Source of the DNA: Planctomycetota bacterium
GTDB taxonomy: Bacteria > Planctomycetota > Phycisphaerae > Sedimentisphaerales > Anaerohalosphaeraceae
DNA length: 64,000 nt
Assembly (NCBI GenBank): GCA_016873215.1
Contig: VGXU01000003.1
Span: forward strand, 1 to 64,000
Direction: 5' to 3'
Part shown: piece after piece, positions 27,097-35,766 of the stretch
Position numbering within the stretch: position 1 is the first letter of the stretch
Layout: every line of letters starts with the position of its first letter
Program-made: the position numbers and the translations under genes
The notes under the pieces: model-generated
The model's database searches: none
What the model saw: only the letters and a program-made list of their open reading frames with translations
What the model was told of the DNA's origin: nothing

Positions 27097-27462
27097 TTAG
27101 AACGTCAGTCCGCCTTTGCGGGCCGCATCGGCCAGCGATTTAATCCGCCCGTGATACTTGCCGCCATTGCGATCAAAACACACGGCCTTAATGCCAACTT
27201 CCATTGCCCGTTTGGCCAGGACCGTTCCCACCGCCTCAGCCGCTTCTTTGTTGCCCGTTTTTTTAAGTGTTTCCCTGAGTCCTTTGACCATGGTGCTGGC
27301 CGAAACCAGCGTGACCCCGGACACATCATCAATAATCTGAGCATAAATATGCCGAGTGGAGCGAAATACCACCAGTCTTGGCCGCTCGGAAGTTCCGAAA
27401 ACTTTTCGCCGCGAACGCCAGTTCCGATGTTCTCTGGCCTTTTGTATTTTTTCTTTCAACAT
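27097..27462 (-). CDS. rplR: 50S ribosomal protein L18 (uL18)
   Basis: 5S rRNA-binding protein. The 121 residues show [19 protein letters not shown] and end [20 protein letters not shown], typical of the family. It lies between rplF and rpsE. Confidence 0.97.
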   Translation of the reverse strand: MLKEKIQKAREHRNWRSRRKVFGTSERPRLVVFRSTRHIYAQIIDDVSGVTLVSASTMVKGLRETLKKTGNKEAAEAVGTVLAKRAMEVGIKAVCFDRNGGKYHGRIKSLADAARKGGLTF

Positions 27463-27524
27463 AGTCGTACGTATCCTGATTTATCTGTTCGGGCAGCCGT
27501 TACGCTGCGATTTTATTTGTCTCT

Positions 27525-28100
27525 TTATGCTCCGCCGGAAGCCAGGGCTTTACCTTCCTTGCGAACGACGTGCTCATCCGCAAAACGAATCCCTTTGCCT
27601 TGGTACGGTTCCGGGGGACGAACACGGCGAACGTTGGCGGCAAACTGCCCCAGCATGTGCTTATCCGCGCTGGTAAGCGAGAAAAGCGCGGGAACTTCGT
27701 TGCCCTTGGTGGCGGGAATCTTGATTTCCACTTTCACCACTTTTGGAATAGGTAAAACCACCGGATTGCAGTAACCGACCGTCAGAACCAGCTTCCCGCC
27801 CTGTTCCTTAACGTTATAGCCGGTACCGAAAATCTGTATGTCCTGCTGAAACCCTTTGCTGACACCGAGAATCAGATTATTCAGCAGCGCCCGCGTCGTG
27901 CCGTGCATGGCATTCTTCGCGCGGTCTTCGGGGGCCGGATTATCCACCCTGATCTGGCCGCCTTCCACTTTTACCGTAATCCCCGGGTGGCATTTCATTT
28001 CCAGAGTGCCTTTAGGCCCGCTGGCTTTAATAACCCCGCCCTGCAGTTCCACTTTGACGCCAGACGGAATAACGATTGGTTTTTTTCCTATACGACTCAT
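27525..28100 (-). CDS. rplF: 50S ribosomal protein L6 (uL6)
   Basis: Protein near the factor-binding site. The 191 residues start MSRIGKKPIVIPSGVKVE and contain the C-terminal signature PEPYQGKGIRFADEHV. A short tail (EGKALASGGA) follows. It abuts rpsH with no gap: its ATG begins on the base after the rpsH stop. Confidence 0.97.
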   Translation of the reverse strand: MSRIGKKPIVIPSGVKVELQGGVIKASGPKGTLEMKCHPGITVKVEGGQIRVDNPAPEDRAKNAMHGTTRALLNNLILGVSKGFQQDIQIFGTGYNVKEQGGKLVLTVGYCNPVVLPIPKVVKVEIKIPATKGNEVPALFSLTSADKHMLGQFAANVRRVRPPEPYQGKGIRFADEHVVRKEGKALASGGA

Positions 28101-28499
28101 TTAGCTCACCGTACAAATTAATTCGCCGCCGATATTTTCCTTGCGGCATTGCCTGTCACTTAATATTCCTTTGCTGGTGGAAAGAATCGAGATTCCCATT
28201 CCGCCCAGAACTTTGGGCAAATCGTCCACGCCGCAATACATCCGCCGACCGGGCGTGCTGGACCGCTGAATTTCGTTGATGATATGGTCGCCGGCCGGCG
28301 TGTACTTCAACCGGATTTTCAGCAGACCCTGCTTATCATCTTCGATGCAGTCGAAATCGGAGATAAACCCTTCTTCTTTGAGCACCGCAGCCACGCCACG
28401 ACATGCTTTGGAAGAAGCAATTGTCACTTCCGGCTTGCCGACACGACCGGCATTCCGAACTCGGGTCAGCATATCCGCAATGGGATCACTTAAACTCAT
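28101..28499 (-). CDS. rpsH: 30S ribosomal protein S8 (uS8)
   Basis: Central-domain 16S rRNA binder and, in E. coli, the spc-operon translational repressor. The 132 residues start MSLSDPIADMLTRVRNAG and carry the C-terminal STSKGILSDRQCRKENIGGE. No S8-like operator hairpin was identified near rplE, so autoregulation is not shown. Confidence 0.97.
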   Translation of the reverse strand: MSLSDPIADMLTRVRNAGRVGKPEVTIASSKACRGVAAVLKEEGFISDFDCIEDDKQGLLKIRLKYTPAGDHIINEIQRSSTPGRRMYCGVDDLPKVLGGMGISILSTSKGILSDRQCRKENIGGELICTVS

Positions 28500-28542
28500 T
28501 CATTCCACTCCAAAACGATTTTTCATTTTTGATTCTTCTGAA

Positions 28543-28728
28543 TTACCAACTGGCTTTCTTGACGCCCGGAAGCTTGCCTTCATTGGCCATTCTCCGGAAG
28601 CAAATTCGGCAAATCTTGAATTTACGATATACCGCTCTTGCCCGCCCGCAAATCTGGCAGCGGGTATAGGCCCGGCTGCGGTATTTAGGTTTTCCGCTTG
28701 CCTTGTTTTCCAGCGCCTTGGTTGACAT
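28543..28728 (-). CDS. rpsN: 30S ribosomal protein S14, zinc-binding type (uS14)
   Basis: The short 61-residue form of S14, with the zinc site CxxC...CxxC visible as CQIC and CRIC and the family ending GVKKASW. It stands between rplE and rpsH as usual. Confidence 0.96.
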   Translation of the reverse strand: MSTKALENKASGKPKYRSRAYTRCQICGRARAVYRKFKICRICFRRMANEGKLPGVKKASW

Positions 28729-28765
28729 AATCTGCTCCGAACTCCTGATTTACCGTTTTTGCCGT

Positions 28766-29305
28766 TTATGATTTAAAAGGCATCCCGAACATCCGCAGCA
28801 GCTCCCGACTTTCTCCGTCGGTTTGCGCGTTGGTCACAAACGTGATATTCATTCCCTGCTGATGTTCAATTTTAGCCGGATCGATTTCCGGGAATACGCT
28901 TTGTTCATCCAGTCCCATGGAGAAATTGCCGCGGCCGTCAAATCCATTGGGGCTCAGGCCGCGGAAGTCTTTGACGCGGGGAATCACCAGGTTAATCAGG
29001 CGATCCAGAAACTCGTACATTCTTTCCCGACGCAGCGTCACTTTCAAACCCGTCTTGTCGCCCTGGCGAACCTTAAAATTCGACACGCTCTTGCGGGACT
29101 TGCAAACCAATGGCTTTTGCGCGGTGATGGTGGTTATGTCCTTGGTCGCCAGTTCCATAAATTTCTTGTCAGCAACGGCCTTGCCCAGTCCCATCGACAC
29201 CACGATTTTTTGCAGCCGCGGCACGGCCATCACAGTGCTATAGCCGAACTTTTCTTTCATCGCGGGAGCGATTTTACTTTTGTATATCTCTTTTAGACGA
29301 GCCAT
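28766..29305 (-). CDS. rplE: 50S ribosomal protein L5 (uL5)
   Basis: 5S rRNA-binding protein contacting P-site tRNA. The 179 residues include VPRLQKIVVSMGLG, TAQKPLVCKSRKSVSNFKVR and GLDEQSVFPEID, all family hallmarks. Confidence 0.97.
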   Translation of the reverse strand: MARLKEIYKSKIAPAMKEKFGYSTVMAVPRLQKIVVSMGLGKAVADKKFMELATKDITTITAQKPLVCKSRKSVSNFKVRQGDKTGLKVTLRRERMYEFLDRLINLVIPRVKDFRGLSPNGFDGRGNFSMGLDEQSVFPEIDPAKIEHQQGMNITFVTNAQTDGESRELLRMFGMPFKS

Positions 29306-29321
29306 GAATCAATTCCTCATG

Positions 29322-29663
29322 CTACTTTTTTTTCATTGCCCTGGTGACGACGCCGATTTCACCGCCGTCTATACCGAGGCGTTTCTTATTGCCTTTGCCA
29401 TCCATCTCAAACCGTACACGCATCCCTTTTCCGCTTTTTGGACTGACCGGCAAAACATTGCTCATGTGAATCGGTTTTTCAATCCGAATCCGTCCGCCCT
29501 GCGGATTTTTCTGGGAAGGGCGCACATGTTTGTACGCCAGGTTGACGCCTTCCACGACGATGCGATCTTTGTCCGGTATGACCCGCAACACCTTGGCGGT
29601 CACGCCTTTGCTGTCGCCGGAAATAACTTGAACCGTATCGCCTTTTTTTACATGCATTGCCAT
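29322..29663 (-). CDS. rplX: 50S ribosomal protein L24 (uL24)
   Basis: Assembly initiator near the tunnel exit. The 113 residues begin with a KOW motif ([21 protein letters not shown]) and continue with [18 protein letters not shown]. Two in-frame ATG codons (29663 and two codons later) are possible; the first is at a better distance from GGG upstream. Confidence 0.96.
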   Translation of the reverse strand: MAMHVKKGDTVQVISGDSKGVTAKVLRVIPDKDRIVVEGVNLAYKHVRPSQKNPQGGRIRIEKPIHMSNVLPVSPKSGKGMRVRFEMDGKGNKKRLGIDGGEIGVVTRAMKKK

Positions 29664-29690
29664 ATCAAGATACCCTGCCTGCGGCCTGCG

Positions 29691-30080
29691 TTATACCACT
29701 TCGCTGGCCAGCGAAATAATTTTCATGAAATTTTTATCCCGTAATTCGCGTGGAACCGCGCCGAAAATACGCGTTCCGATCGGATTTTTTTCGGCATCGA
29801 TAATCACCGCGGCATTGCTGTCAAACCGAACATAACTGCCGTCGGGCCGGCGAACCGGGAATTTAGTCCGCACCACAACGCACTTATACACTTTTTTGCG
29901 GTCCAACTGGCAACTGGGCAGATACTTCTTGATCGCGACGCAGATGATATCACCCACCGTAGCCGTCACACGGGTGTACTTGCCTAACCGAGCGCTGCTC
30001 TTGCCCAGCACACGAATACACTGTGCTTCCTTGACGCCGCTGTTGTCGGCAATTTCTACCATGGTTTCCTGTTGTATCAC
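29691..30080 (-). CDS. rplN: 50S ribosomal protein L14 (uL14)
   Basis: Subunit-interface protein. The frame is open eight codons further upstream, but GTG 30080 has AAAGGA six bases ahead and gives the standard start ([19 protein letters not shown]), without overlapping rpsQ. The 129 residues continue with [25 protein letters not shown] and end IISLASEVV. Confidence 0.95.
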   Translation of the reverse strand: MIQQETMVEIADNSGVKEAQCIRVLGKSSARLGKYTRVTATVGDIICVAIKKYLPSCQLDRKKVYKCVVVRTKFPVRRPDGSYVRFDSNAAVIIDAEKNPIGTRIFGAVPRELRDKNFMKIISLASEVV

Positions 30081-30090
30081 GGCTGTTCCT

Positions 30091-30354
30091 TTACTCTTCA
30101 ACAACTGCTTTTTGAACTATACTGACCAGACGCCAGTTTTTCGTCTTGCTGATGGGTCTGCATTCGGCGATTTCCACGGTATCGCCTTTGGCGGCAATAT
30201 TTTTCGGGTCATGCACCGAAAGCCGCGTTCGCCGACGCATATACTTTCCATATTTCGGGTGACGCATCAGATAGTCTATTTGAACCTTTACGGTCTGATC
30301 GCCGCTTTTTCCGATCACCACGGCACGCTGTGTTTTTTCTGCTTGTTTTTCCAT
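30091..30354 (-). CDS. rpsQ: 30S ribosomal protein S17 (uS17)
   Basis: OB-fold 16S rRNA-binding protein. The 87 residues include VVIGKSGDQTVKVQIDYL, the HPKYGKYMRRRTRLSVHDP loop and GDTVEIAECRPISKTKNWRL. The gene lies between rpmC and rplN. Confidence 0.97.
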   Translation of the reverse strand: MEKQAEKTQRAVVIGKSGDQTVKVQIDYLMRHPKYGKYMRRRTRLSVHDPKNIAAKGDTVEIAECRPISKTKNWRLVSIVQKAVVEE

Positions 30355-30360
30355 ATTTGC

Positions 30361-30558
30361 CTATTGACCCTTGATTTCGTCCTGACGCATAATGGTCTTA
30401 ATGCGAGCGATATCTTTGCGAACATTCCGGAGGGCGTGCCGATTGGGAAGGTTCTCGGTCACAGCCTGGCAGCGTAACTCATACAGTTTTTTATTCATCT
30501 CCTGGAGCTTTTCCATGCGTTCATCGCCGCGCAGATCTCGAATTTGCGAAGATTTCAT
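30361..30558 (-). CDS. rpmC: 50S ribosomal protein L29 (uL29)
   Basis: Small two-helix protein at the tunnel exit, part of the SRP and trigger-factor dock. The 65 residues have LRGDERMEKLQEMNKKLYEL and end in VRKDIARIKTIMRQ. It is 6 bp before rpsQ. Confidence 0.96.
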   Translation of the reverse strand: MKSSQIRDLRGDERMEKLQEMNKKLYELRCQAVTENLPNRHALRNVRKDIARIKTIMRQDEIKGQ

Positions 30559-30573
30559 TGCCGCTATCCTTTC

Positions 30574-30996
30574 TTATCCTATCGCATGCCGACGGGTAAT
30601 CAGCCGGCAATGAATCGGCATCTTATGCGCCACTCGCGACAGCGCCAATCTGGCTACATGTTCATCCACACCGCCGATTTCAAACATCACCGTGCCGGGC
30701 TTGACGCGAGCCACCCAGCCTTCTATTTCCGCTTTACCTTTGCCCATACGGGTTTCCAGCGGTTTTGCCGAATACGAATGATTCGGGAAAATCCGGATAT
30801 AAACTTTTCCTTCACGATGCAGAAAATGTGTCGCCGCCACACGTCCGGCCTCGATTTGTTTACCTGTAATCCAGCTTCCCTCGAGAGCCTGCAGGCCGTA
30901 TTCTCCAAAGGCCACATAATTGCATCGACAGGCGTTGCCGCGCATCCGGCCTCGCTGCTGCTTGCGGTATTTAACTCGTTTTGGCATTAACGCCAT
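30574..30996 (-). CDS. rplP: 50S ribosomal protein L16 (uL16)
   Basis: A-site protein of the large subunit. The 140 residues show [36 protein letters not shown] and the end [16 protein letters not shown] 30996 has GGAA eight bases upstream; a second ATG three codons in would also give a normal L16. Confidence 0.97.
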   Translation of the reverse strand: MALMPKRVKYRKQQRGRMRGNACRCNYVAFGEYGLQALEGSWITGKQIEAGRVAATHFLHREGKVYIRIFPNHSYSAKPLETRMGKGKAEIEGWVARVKPGTVMFEIGGVDEHVARLALSRVAHKMPIHCRLITRRHAIG

Positions 30997-31026
30997 AATT
31001 CACGTTCCTTATTCGAACACATCCGT

Positions 31027-31905
31027 TTAGTTGTTTTCCGCCGGGCCGGTTTCATTACGAGGCTCAGCCGTTTCTTCCACTGCCGGTGCTGAAGCCGGAG
31101 CAACGCGGGCATGCGACGTATCCTGACGGGACCGTCGACCTCTTGCCGCACCACCACCTCTTGCCGTACCGCCACCATCCCTGCCGCCACCGCTGCCATC
31201 CCTGCCTCCACCACTGCGTCCCTGACGACGAGGTCTGCCGCCACCGCCAGTCGGAACTATGACTTCCTCGCCGAATTTACCTTTGTAAATCCACACCTTG
31301 ATGCCGATGCACCCGTATGTTGTCACCGCAGTGGCGGTGGCGTAATCCACGTTGGCATCGAGCATCTGCAGCGGAATTGAACCCTTTTTCTGGCATTCGC
31401 TGCGGGCGATTTCCGCACCGCCGAGACGACCGCCGATAATAATCTTGACTCCTTTGGCCCCGGCATTCAGCGCGTTTTCGCAGGCCATTTTCATCACGCG
31501 GCGAAACGCCGCGCGTTTTTTCAGTTGCTCGGAAATACCCTCCGCCACCAATTTGCTGTCCAGCGAAGGCTCTTTAATCTCTATCACATTGATGTTAACC
31601 TTACGGTCAATGAGGCTTTCGACCTCTTCCCGCAGCTTATCGACTTCGGCGCCGCGCGGGCCGATGACCATCCCCGGCCGGGCGGTATGCAGGGTTATTT
31701 TCACTTCATTGCGGGTACGGGCGATTTCCGTCTTGGCCACCGCAGCATAAGGGGGCTGACGATTAAACTTCCTGTCAACAAATTCACGGATACGATCGTC
31801 TTCGACAAGAAACTCGCCATAGTTGGCCTTGGGAGCAAACCATTTACTCTGCCAGTCCAGCGTAATTCCCGTTCTGAACCCGATTGGTGATGTTTTCTGA
31901 CCCAT
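31027..31905 (-). CDS. rpsC: 30S ribosomal protein S3 (uS3) with a long Gly/Arg tail
   Basis: mRNA-entry protein with helicase activity. Residues 1-210 are a normal S3: MGQKTSPIGFRTGIT, KH domain with VIGPRGAEVDKL and the C-domain up to IKVWIYKGKFGEE. Beyond that about 75 residues form a low-complexity RGG-like tail (GRSGGGRDGSGGGRDGGG), then an acidic end. Similar basic S3 tails occur in some bacteria, but this one is long and resembles RNA-binding RGG boxes. Confidence 0.96.
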   Translation of the reverse strand: MGQKTSPIGFRTGITLDWQSKWFAPKANYGEFLVEDDRIREFVDRKFNRQPPYAAVAKTEIARTRNEVKITLHTARPGMVIGPRGAEVDKLREEVESLIDRKVNINVIEIKEPSLDSKLVAEGISEQLKKRAAFRRVMKMACENALNAGAKGVKIIIGGRLGGAEIARSECQKKGSIPLQMLDANVDYATATAVTTYGCIGIKVWIYKGKFGEEVIVPTGGGGRPRRQGRSGGGRDGSGGGRDGGGTARGGGAARGRRSRQDTSHARVAPASAPAVEETAEPRNETGPAENN

Positions 31906-31923
31906 ATTAACCCTGTTTCGTTA

Positions 31924-32472
31924 TTAAAATTCCGTTACGGTCACATGAATATGGCTGGCCTGCTTGCAGATGGGATGCGCCCGTCCGCGGTCTTTGGCTC
32001 GCCAGCTTTTTGTTCCAATGCGTCTGCCTGCGCCATCGGCGTGAATCTCAGACACATACAAATTCTCCACATCCGCTTCCTGCTCATCCGCATTGGCAAT
32101 GGCAGCCTTGAGCGTCTTACAGACCGCCTCGGCGGCCCGCTTGGGAGTAAACTTCAAAATATCCAGCGCGTCCTGCACATCGCGGCCGGCAATTAACTGC
32201 GTCACCAGACGGACTTTGCTGGGCGACATCGGCGCGTAACGATAACTTGACTTCCATTCGGATATCGCGGAAACTTCCACCCCCAAGACGTCAGCGAGAC
32301 GTTTTATGTCTTCTTTGCCCGGAAGCGGATTAAACAGGCCTTTTTGCCAGTTCTTCACCGCCGTCAGGGCCGCGTCGCGATCCATTCCTCCGTGAACGAG
32401 ATGTTCCGCCAGAGCCTGAATGGTTACGCCCTTTTGTTTTGCCGCCTTAAAAAACTTTTTTGAATTCAACAT
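31924..32472 (-). CDS. rplV: 50S ribosomal protein L22 (uL22) with an N-terminal HTH-like domain
   Basis: Residues about 76-182 are an ordinary L22, whose loop lines the exit tunnel: YAPMSPSKVRLVTQLIAGR, FTPKRAAEAVCKTLKAAIANA, then GRAHPICKQASHIHV. Before that lie about 75 extra residues resembling an XRE-like helix-turn-helix (VTIQALAEHLV, then DIKRLADVLGVEVSAISEW). The long start is supported by AAAGG eight bases before ATG 32472, while no ribosome site precedes the internal ATG at MSPSK. From memory, L22 proteins with an extra N-terminal domain are annotated in other planctomycetes. Confidence 0.95.
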   Translation of the reverse strand: MLNSKKFFKAAKQKGVTIQALAEHLVHGGMDRDAALTAVKNWQKGLFNPLPGKEDIKRLADVLGVEVSAISEWKSSYRYAPMSPSKVRLVTQLIAGRDVQDALDILKFTPKRAAEAVCKTLKAAIANADEQEADVENLYVSEIHADGAGRRIGTKSWRAKDRGRAHPICKQASHIHVTVTEF

Positions 32473-32545
32473 CGTTTTAACCTTTGAAACACGCCGGTTT
32501 TGCCGGCTGAAAAATCTTTACTTACATCCGGTTGCGCCGCGGCCG

Positions 32546-32830
32546 TTAAGCGGGCGCCGCCGCTTCCGCCTTGTTGCCGGAATGTCCGCGGAAGGTACGG
32601 GTGATGGAAAATTCACCCAGCTTATGGCCTACCATATCTTCGGTCACAAATACCTTGTGAAACATTTTTCCGTTATGCACCATAAAAGTGTAGCCGACAA
32701 ACTCCGGTATAATCGTGCAGGCACGAGTCCACGTCTTAATCGGTTCTTTTCTGCCGGACTGAATCTGCTTCTGTACTTTAATAAACAGCTTCTGGTCCAC
32801 ATAAGGCCCTTTTTTTTGCGAACGTCCCAT
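32546..32830 (-). CDS. rpsS: 30S ribosomal protein S19 (uS19)
   Basis: Head protein contacting S13 and tRNA. The 94 residues start [15 protein letters not shown] and include [18 protein letters not shown] and [17 protein letters not shown] short alanine-rich tail ends it. Confidence 0.97.
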   Translation of the reverse strand: MGRSQKKGPYVDQKLFIKVQKQIQSGRKEPIKTWTRACTIIPEFVGYTFMVHNGKMFHKVFVTEDMVGHKLGEFSITRTFRGHSGNKAEAAAPA

Positions 32831-32869
32831 TTACAATCCTCAACCTGATTCCGGAATTTTTTCGATTGT

Positions 32870-33724
32870 TTATATCATCAACTGAATGCCGCGACTATTT
32901 TTTCGTCGGCGGATAATTTTTGAATTACTGACGCTTCTGGGATTTCGGGTTTTCCCACCCTTGGCCAGCACACCGGTCGGCGAACAGGGATGACGACCGC
33001 CATTGGATCGGCCTTCACCGCCGCCCATTGGATGCGCTACCGGGTTCTGAGCTTTACCTCGCACATGCGGACGATGCCCCATGTGTCGGCTGCGGCCGGC
33101 TTTGCCGATGCTGACGTTTTGATAATCCGAGTTGCTCAACTGACCAACCGTCGCCCGACATTCACGACGAATGATTCGTGTTTCGCCGCTGGGCAAAATA
33201 AGGGTGGCCCAGTCGCCTTTTTTGGCCATCAGTCTCGCCGTGCCGCCGGCGGTACGAACCAGTTTTCCGCCCTGACCGGCATTCATCTCAATATTATGCA
33301 CTTCCACACCTACGGGAATGGCATACAGCGGAAGTGTGTTGCCGACTTTGGGTTCCACGGCCGGTCCGCTTTCCACAACCTGACCGACATTCAGGCCTTC
33401 CGGCGCCAGAATATACCGCTTCTCGCCGTCGGCGTACTGCAGCAACGAAATAAAACAGTTTCGGTTCGGGTCGTATTCTATCGTCGCCACTTTGGCCTGG
33501 ACGCCGTCTTTATCCCGCTTAAAATCGATAAAGCGATAAATCTTCCGGGCGCCGCCGCCGCGGAACCGCACGGTGGTTGTACCATGATGATTCCGGCCGC
33601 CGCTCTTCTTAATCCGTTTGCACAAACTCTTCTGCGGCGTCGTGGTTGTCAACACCGTTTTATAGTCAATCACCGAGGCGTTTCTTCGTCCCGCGCTGGT
33701 CGGTTTGTAAATTTTAATTGCCAT
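32870..33724 (-). CDS. rplB: 50S ribosomal protein L2 (uL2)
   Basis: Peptidyl-transferase-centre assembly protein. The 284 residues start MAIKIYKPTSAGRRNAS and show GGRNHHGTTTVRFRGGG. The conserved C-terminal loop with the essential histidine is present as NPVAHPMGGGEGRSNGGRHP. Confidence 0.97.
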   Translation of the reverse strand: MAIKIYKPTSAGRRNASVIDYKTVLTTTTPQKSLCKRIKKSGGRNHHGTTTVRFRGGGARKIYRFIDFKRDKDGVQAKVATIEYDPNRNCFISLLQYADGEKRYILAPEGLNVGQVVESGPAVEPKVGNTLPLYAIPVGVEVHNIEMNAGQGGKLVRTAGGTARLMAKKGDWATLILPSGETRIIRRECRATVGQLSNSDYQNVSIGKAGRSRHMGHRPHVRGKAQNPVAHPMGGGEGRSNGGRHPCSPTGVLAKGGKTRNPRSVSNSKIIRRRKNSRGIQLMI

Positions 33725-33760
33725 GATTTCCGAATCCTTTTTGGATTTCTCGCTTAATCT

Positions 33761-34039
33761 TTAGAACAGGTCAATATGATTATCTTTGTGCAGCACGACC
33801 ACCGCTTTTTTCCAGCTTCGGGTCCTTCCAAAGGACCGACCGCGCCGGCGAACTTTGCCTTTTACGTTGGCGGTGCGAACATCCAGCACTTTCACGTTGT
33901 ACAGTTTTTCCACCGCATGACGAACCTGAATCTTATTGGCCTGTGAATGCACTTCAAAAGAATAGGCATTCTTCGTGTTGGCCATGTGCATGCCCTGTTC
34001 AGTCACTATCGGTCGAACTATTATGTTATGCTCGTTCAT
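33761..34039 (-). CDS. rplW: 50S ribosomal protein L23 (uL23)
   Basis: Tunnel-exit docking site for trigger factor and SRP. The 92 residues include IIVRPIVTEQGMHMANTKNAYSF (core shown in part) and VKVLDVRTANVKGKVRRRGR. Usual position between rplD and rplB. Confidence 0.96.
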   Translation of the reverse strand: MNEHNIIVRPIVTEQGMHMANTKNAYSFEVHSQANKIQVRHAVEKLYNVKVLDVRTANVKGKVRRRGRSFGRTRSWKKAVVVLHKDNHIDLF

Positions 34040-34060
34040 TCTCGTTAATCCCTGTGGAGT

Positions 34061-34690
34061 TTAATTTTCCACTTCCCGATTCAGCAGCGCCAGAAACGCT
34101 TCTTTGGTAAATAACATTTTCTGTCGATTGCAGATGTCGCCGGCGTTCAGTTCGGCCACCTGCATCAGGCCGATTTTCGGAACGTTTCGCACGGACTTAT
34201 ACAGATTTTCATCGCACTGTTTGACCGCCACCAGACAACTGCGTTCAATCTTAAGATTCTTCAGCACCTCGGCGAATGTCTTGGTCTTTGGCGCCGTGAA
34301 ATTCAACTCATCCACCACCACCACGCAACCGCTCTGAAGTTTGGCTAAGATAGCTGAATCACAGGCCAAGCGACGCTGTTTTTTCGGCATCTCGCGGGAA
34401 AAATCACGGAGTGATTTGGCGAATGTTACGCCGCCGCCGACGCGCGACGGAGTGCGAACCTGTCCCATACGGGCATTCCCGGTTCCTTTTTGCTTGTAAA
34501 GCTTGCGGGTGGAACCTTCGACGAGACTCTTGTTTTTCGTTGCGGCCGTGCCGGTTCGCTTATTGGCCTGATACATCACTACGGCCTGCTTAATCAGGGC
34601 ATGACGAATCACACCGCCGAAAATGTTTTCATCCACTTTCAGGCTTTCGACTTCTTTGCCTTGTCTATTATATACTGCGACATCAATCAT
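34061..34690 (-). CDS. rplD: 50S ribosomal protein L4 (uL4)
   Basis: Tunnel protein; in E. coli it represses the S10 operon through the leader RNA. The 209 residues include IRHALIKQAVVMYQANKRTG, KLYKQKGTGNARMGQVRTPS and the C-terminal domain up to ALLNREVEN. Its presence three genes after the structured leader at 35767-36158 makes it an obvious candidate ligand, which is inference only. Confidence 0.96.
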   Translation of the reverse strand: MIDVAVYNRQGKEVESLKVDENIFGGVIRHALIKQAVVMYQANKRTGTAATKNKSLVEGSTRKLYKQKGTGNARMGQVRTPSRVGGGVTFAKSLRDFSREMPKKQRRLACDSAILAKLQSGCVVVVDELNFTAPKTKTFAEVLKNLKIERSCLVAVKQCDENLYKSVRNVPKIGLMQVAELNAGDICNRQKMLFTKEAFLALLNREVEN

Positions 34691-34720
34691 ATTTTATTCC
34701 CGTCGTGATGAGCCGTGCAA

Positions 34721-35368
34721 TTACGACTTGGTTTTGGCTGTATGAATTTCCACATATCCGCCGTTAGGGCCTGGCACACTGCCTTTGACCACCAACAAAT
34801 GATTTTCCGGATCAATCGAAACCAGCTTATGATTACGGCTGGTGACCCGATCCATTCCCATGTGACCGGACATGCGTTTTCCTTTTTTGATTTTACCGCT
34901 GTTACCGCGGTTGGTGGCATGACTGGCAATGGAGCCGCCGGCACGATGCTTGCGTTCGGTGCCGTGCGAAGCGGGGAAACCGCCGAAATGATGGCGTTTC
35001 ATCACGCCCTGATATCCTTTTCCCTTGCTGATGCCGGCAACGTCCACATAATTGACATTCTCGAAAAGATTCACATCCATCGTGTCGCCGGCGTTATATT
35101 TGGCTTCTTCTTTACCGTTGATCCGCCATTCACGAACAAAACGTTTGGCGGCGGTGTTGGCTTTCTTGGCATGTCCTTCTTCAGGCTTGAGTACGCGACA
35201 GGCTTTTTTGTCATCAAAGCCCAGTTGCAACGCGGTATAACCGTCTTTTTGAGGGGATTTGACTTGCATCACGGTACAAGGGCCTGCCAAAAGCACGGTG
35301 ACGGTGGTCATCTGACCAGCCTCATTGTACACCTGCGTCATTCCTATTTTTTTACCCAGCAGCATCAT
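34721..35368 (-). CDS. rplC: 50S ribosomal protein L3 (uL3)
   Basis: Early-assembly protein reaching the peptidyl-transferase centre. The 215 residues start MMLLGKKIGMTQVYNEAG and show KGYQGVMKRHHFGGFPASHG and MSGHMGMDRVTSRN. It lies between rpsJ and rplD. Confidence 0.97.
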   Translation of the reverse strand: MMLLGKKIGMTQVYNEAGQMTTVTVLLAGPCTVMQVKSPQKDGYTALQLGFDDKKACRVLKPEEGHAKKANTAAKRFVREWRINGKEEAKYNAGDTMDVNLFENVNYVDVAGISKGKGYQGVMKRHHFGGFPASHGTERKHRAGGSIASHATNRGNSGKIKKGKRMSGHMGMDRVTSRNHKLVSIDPENHLLVVKGSVPGPNGGYVEIHTAKTKS

Positions 35369-35454
35369 AATTTCTGTATATCCTTTGAATCTTTCCGGCG
35401 ATTAAATCGACGTTTATCGCATCGTGCAGTATCGTCCGCATTGACATTATCGGC

Positions 35455-35766
35455 CTATGCCTTGATTTTAACAAAAACGCCTGCAGGAACGACCAGCTTG
35501 TTGAGGGCTTCGACCGTGCGGGCATTGGCATCGTAAATATCAATCAGACGCTTATGCGTACGCATTTCAAACTGTTCACGTGACTTTTTGTCAATATGGG
35601 GACTGCGCAAAACCGTATAGCGCTCAATGCGCGTCGGCAGCGGAATCGGTCCACTAACGCGAGCGTTTGTACGTCGAGCCTGCTCTACGATTTCCTTGGC
35701 GGAACTATCCAGAGCTCGATGGTCGTATGCTTCCATTCTGATTCTGATTCGTTCGGTTTCCGTCAT
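35455..35766 (-). CDS. rpsJ: 30S ribosomal protein S10 (uS10)
   Basis: Head protein that also acts as the NusE partner of NusB in antitermination. The 103 residues include [40 protein letters not shown] and [12 protein letters not shown] 35766 is chosen because AAGGG lies six bases upstream; the frame runs on to a TTG two codons earlier. It is the first gene of the S10 operon. Confidence 0.97.
   Translation of the reverse strand: MTETERIRIRMEAYDHRALDSSAKEIVEQARRTNARVSGPIPLPTRIERYTVLRSPHIDKKSREQFEMRTHKRLIDIYDANARTVEALNKLVVPAGVFVKIKA

Noticed and set aside
30987-31244. A minus-strand Val/Ala-rich frame inside rpsC
   Set aside because: It is the shifted frame of the Gly/Arg tail of S3, not a separate gene.
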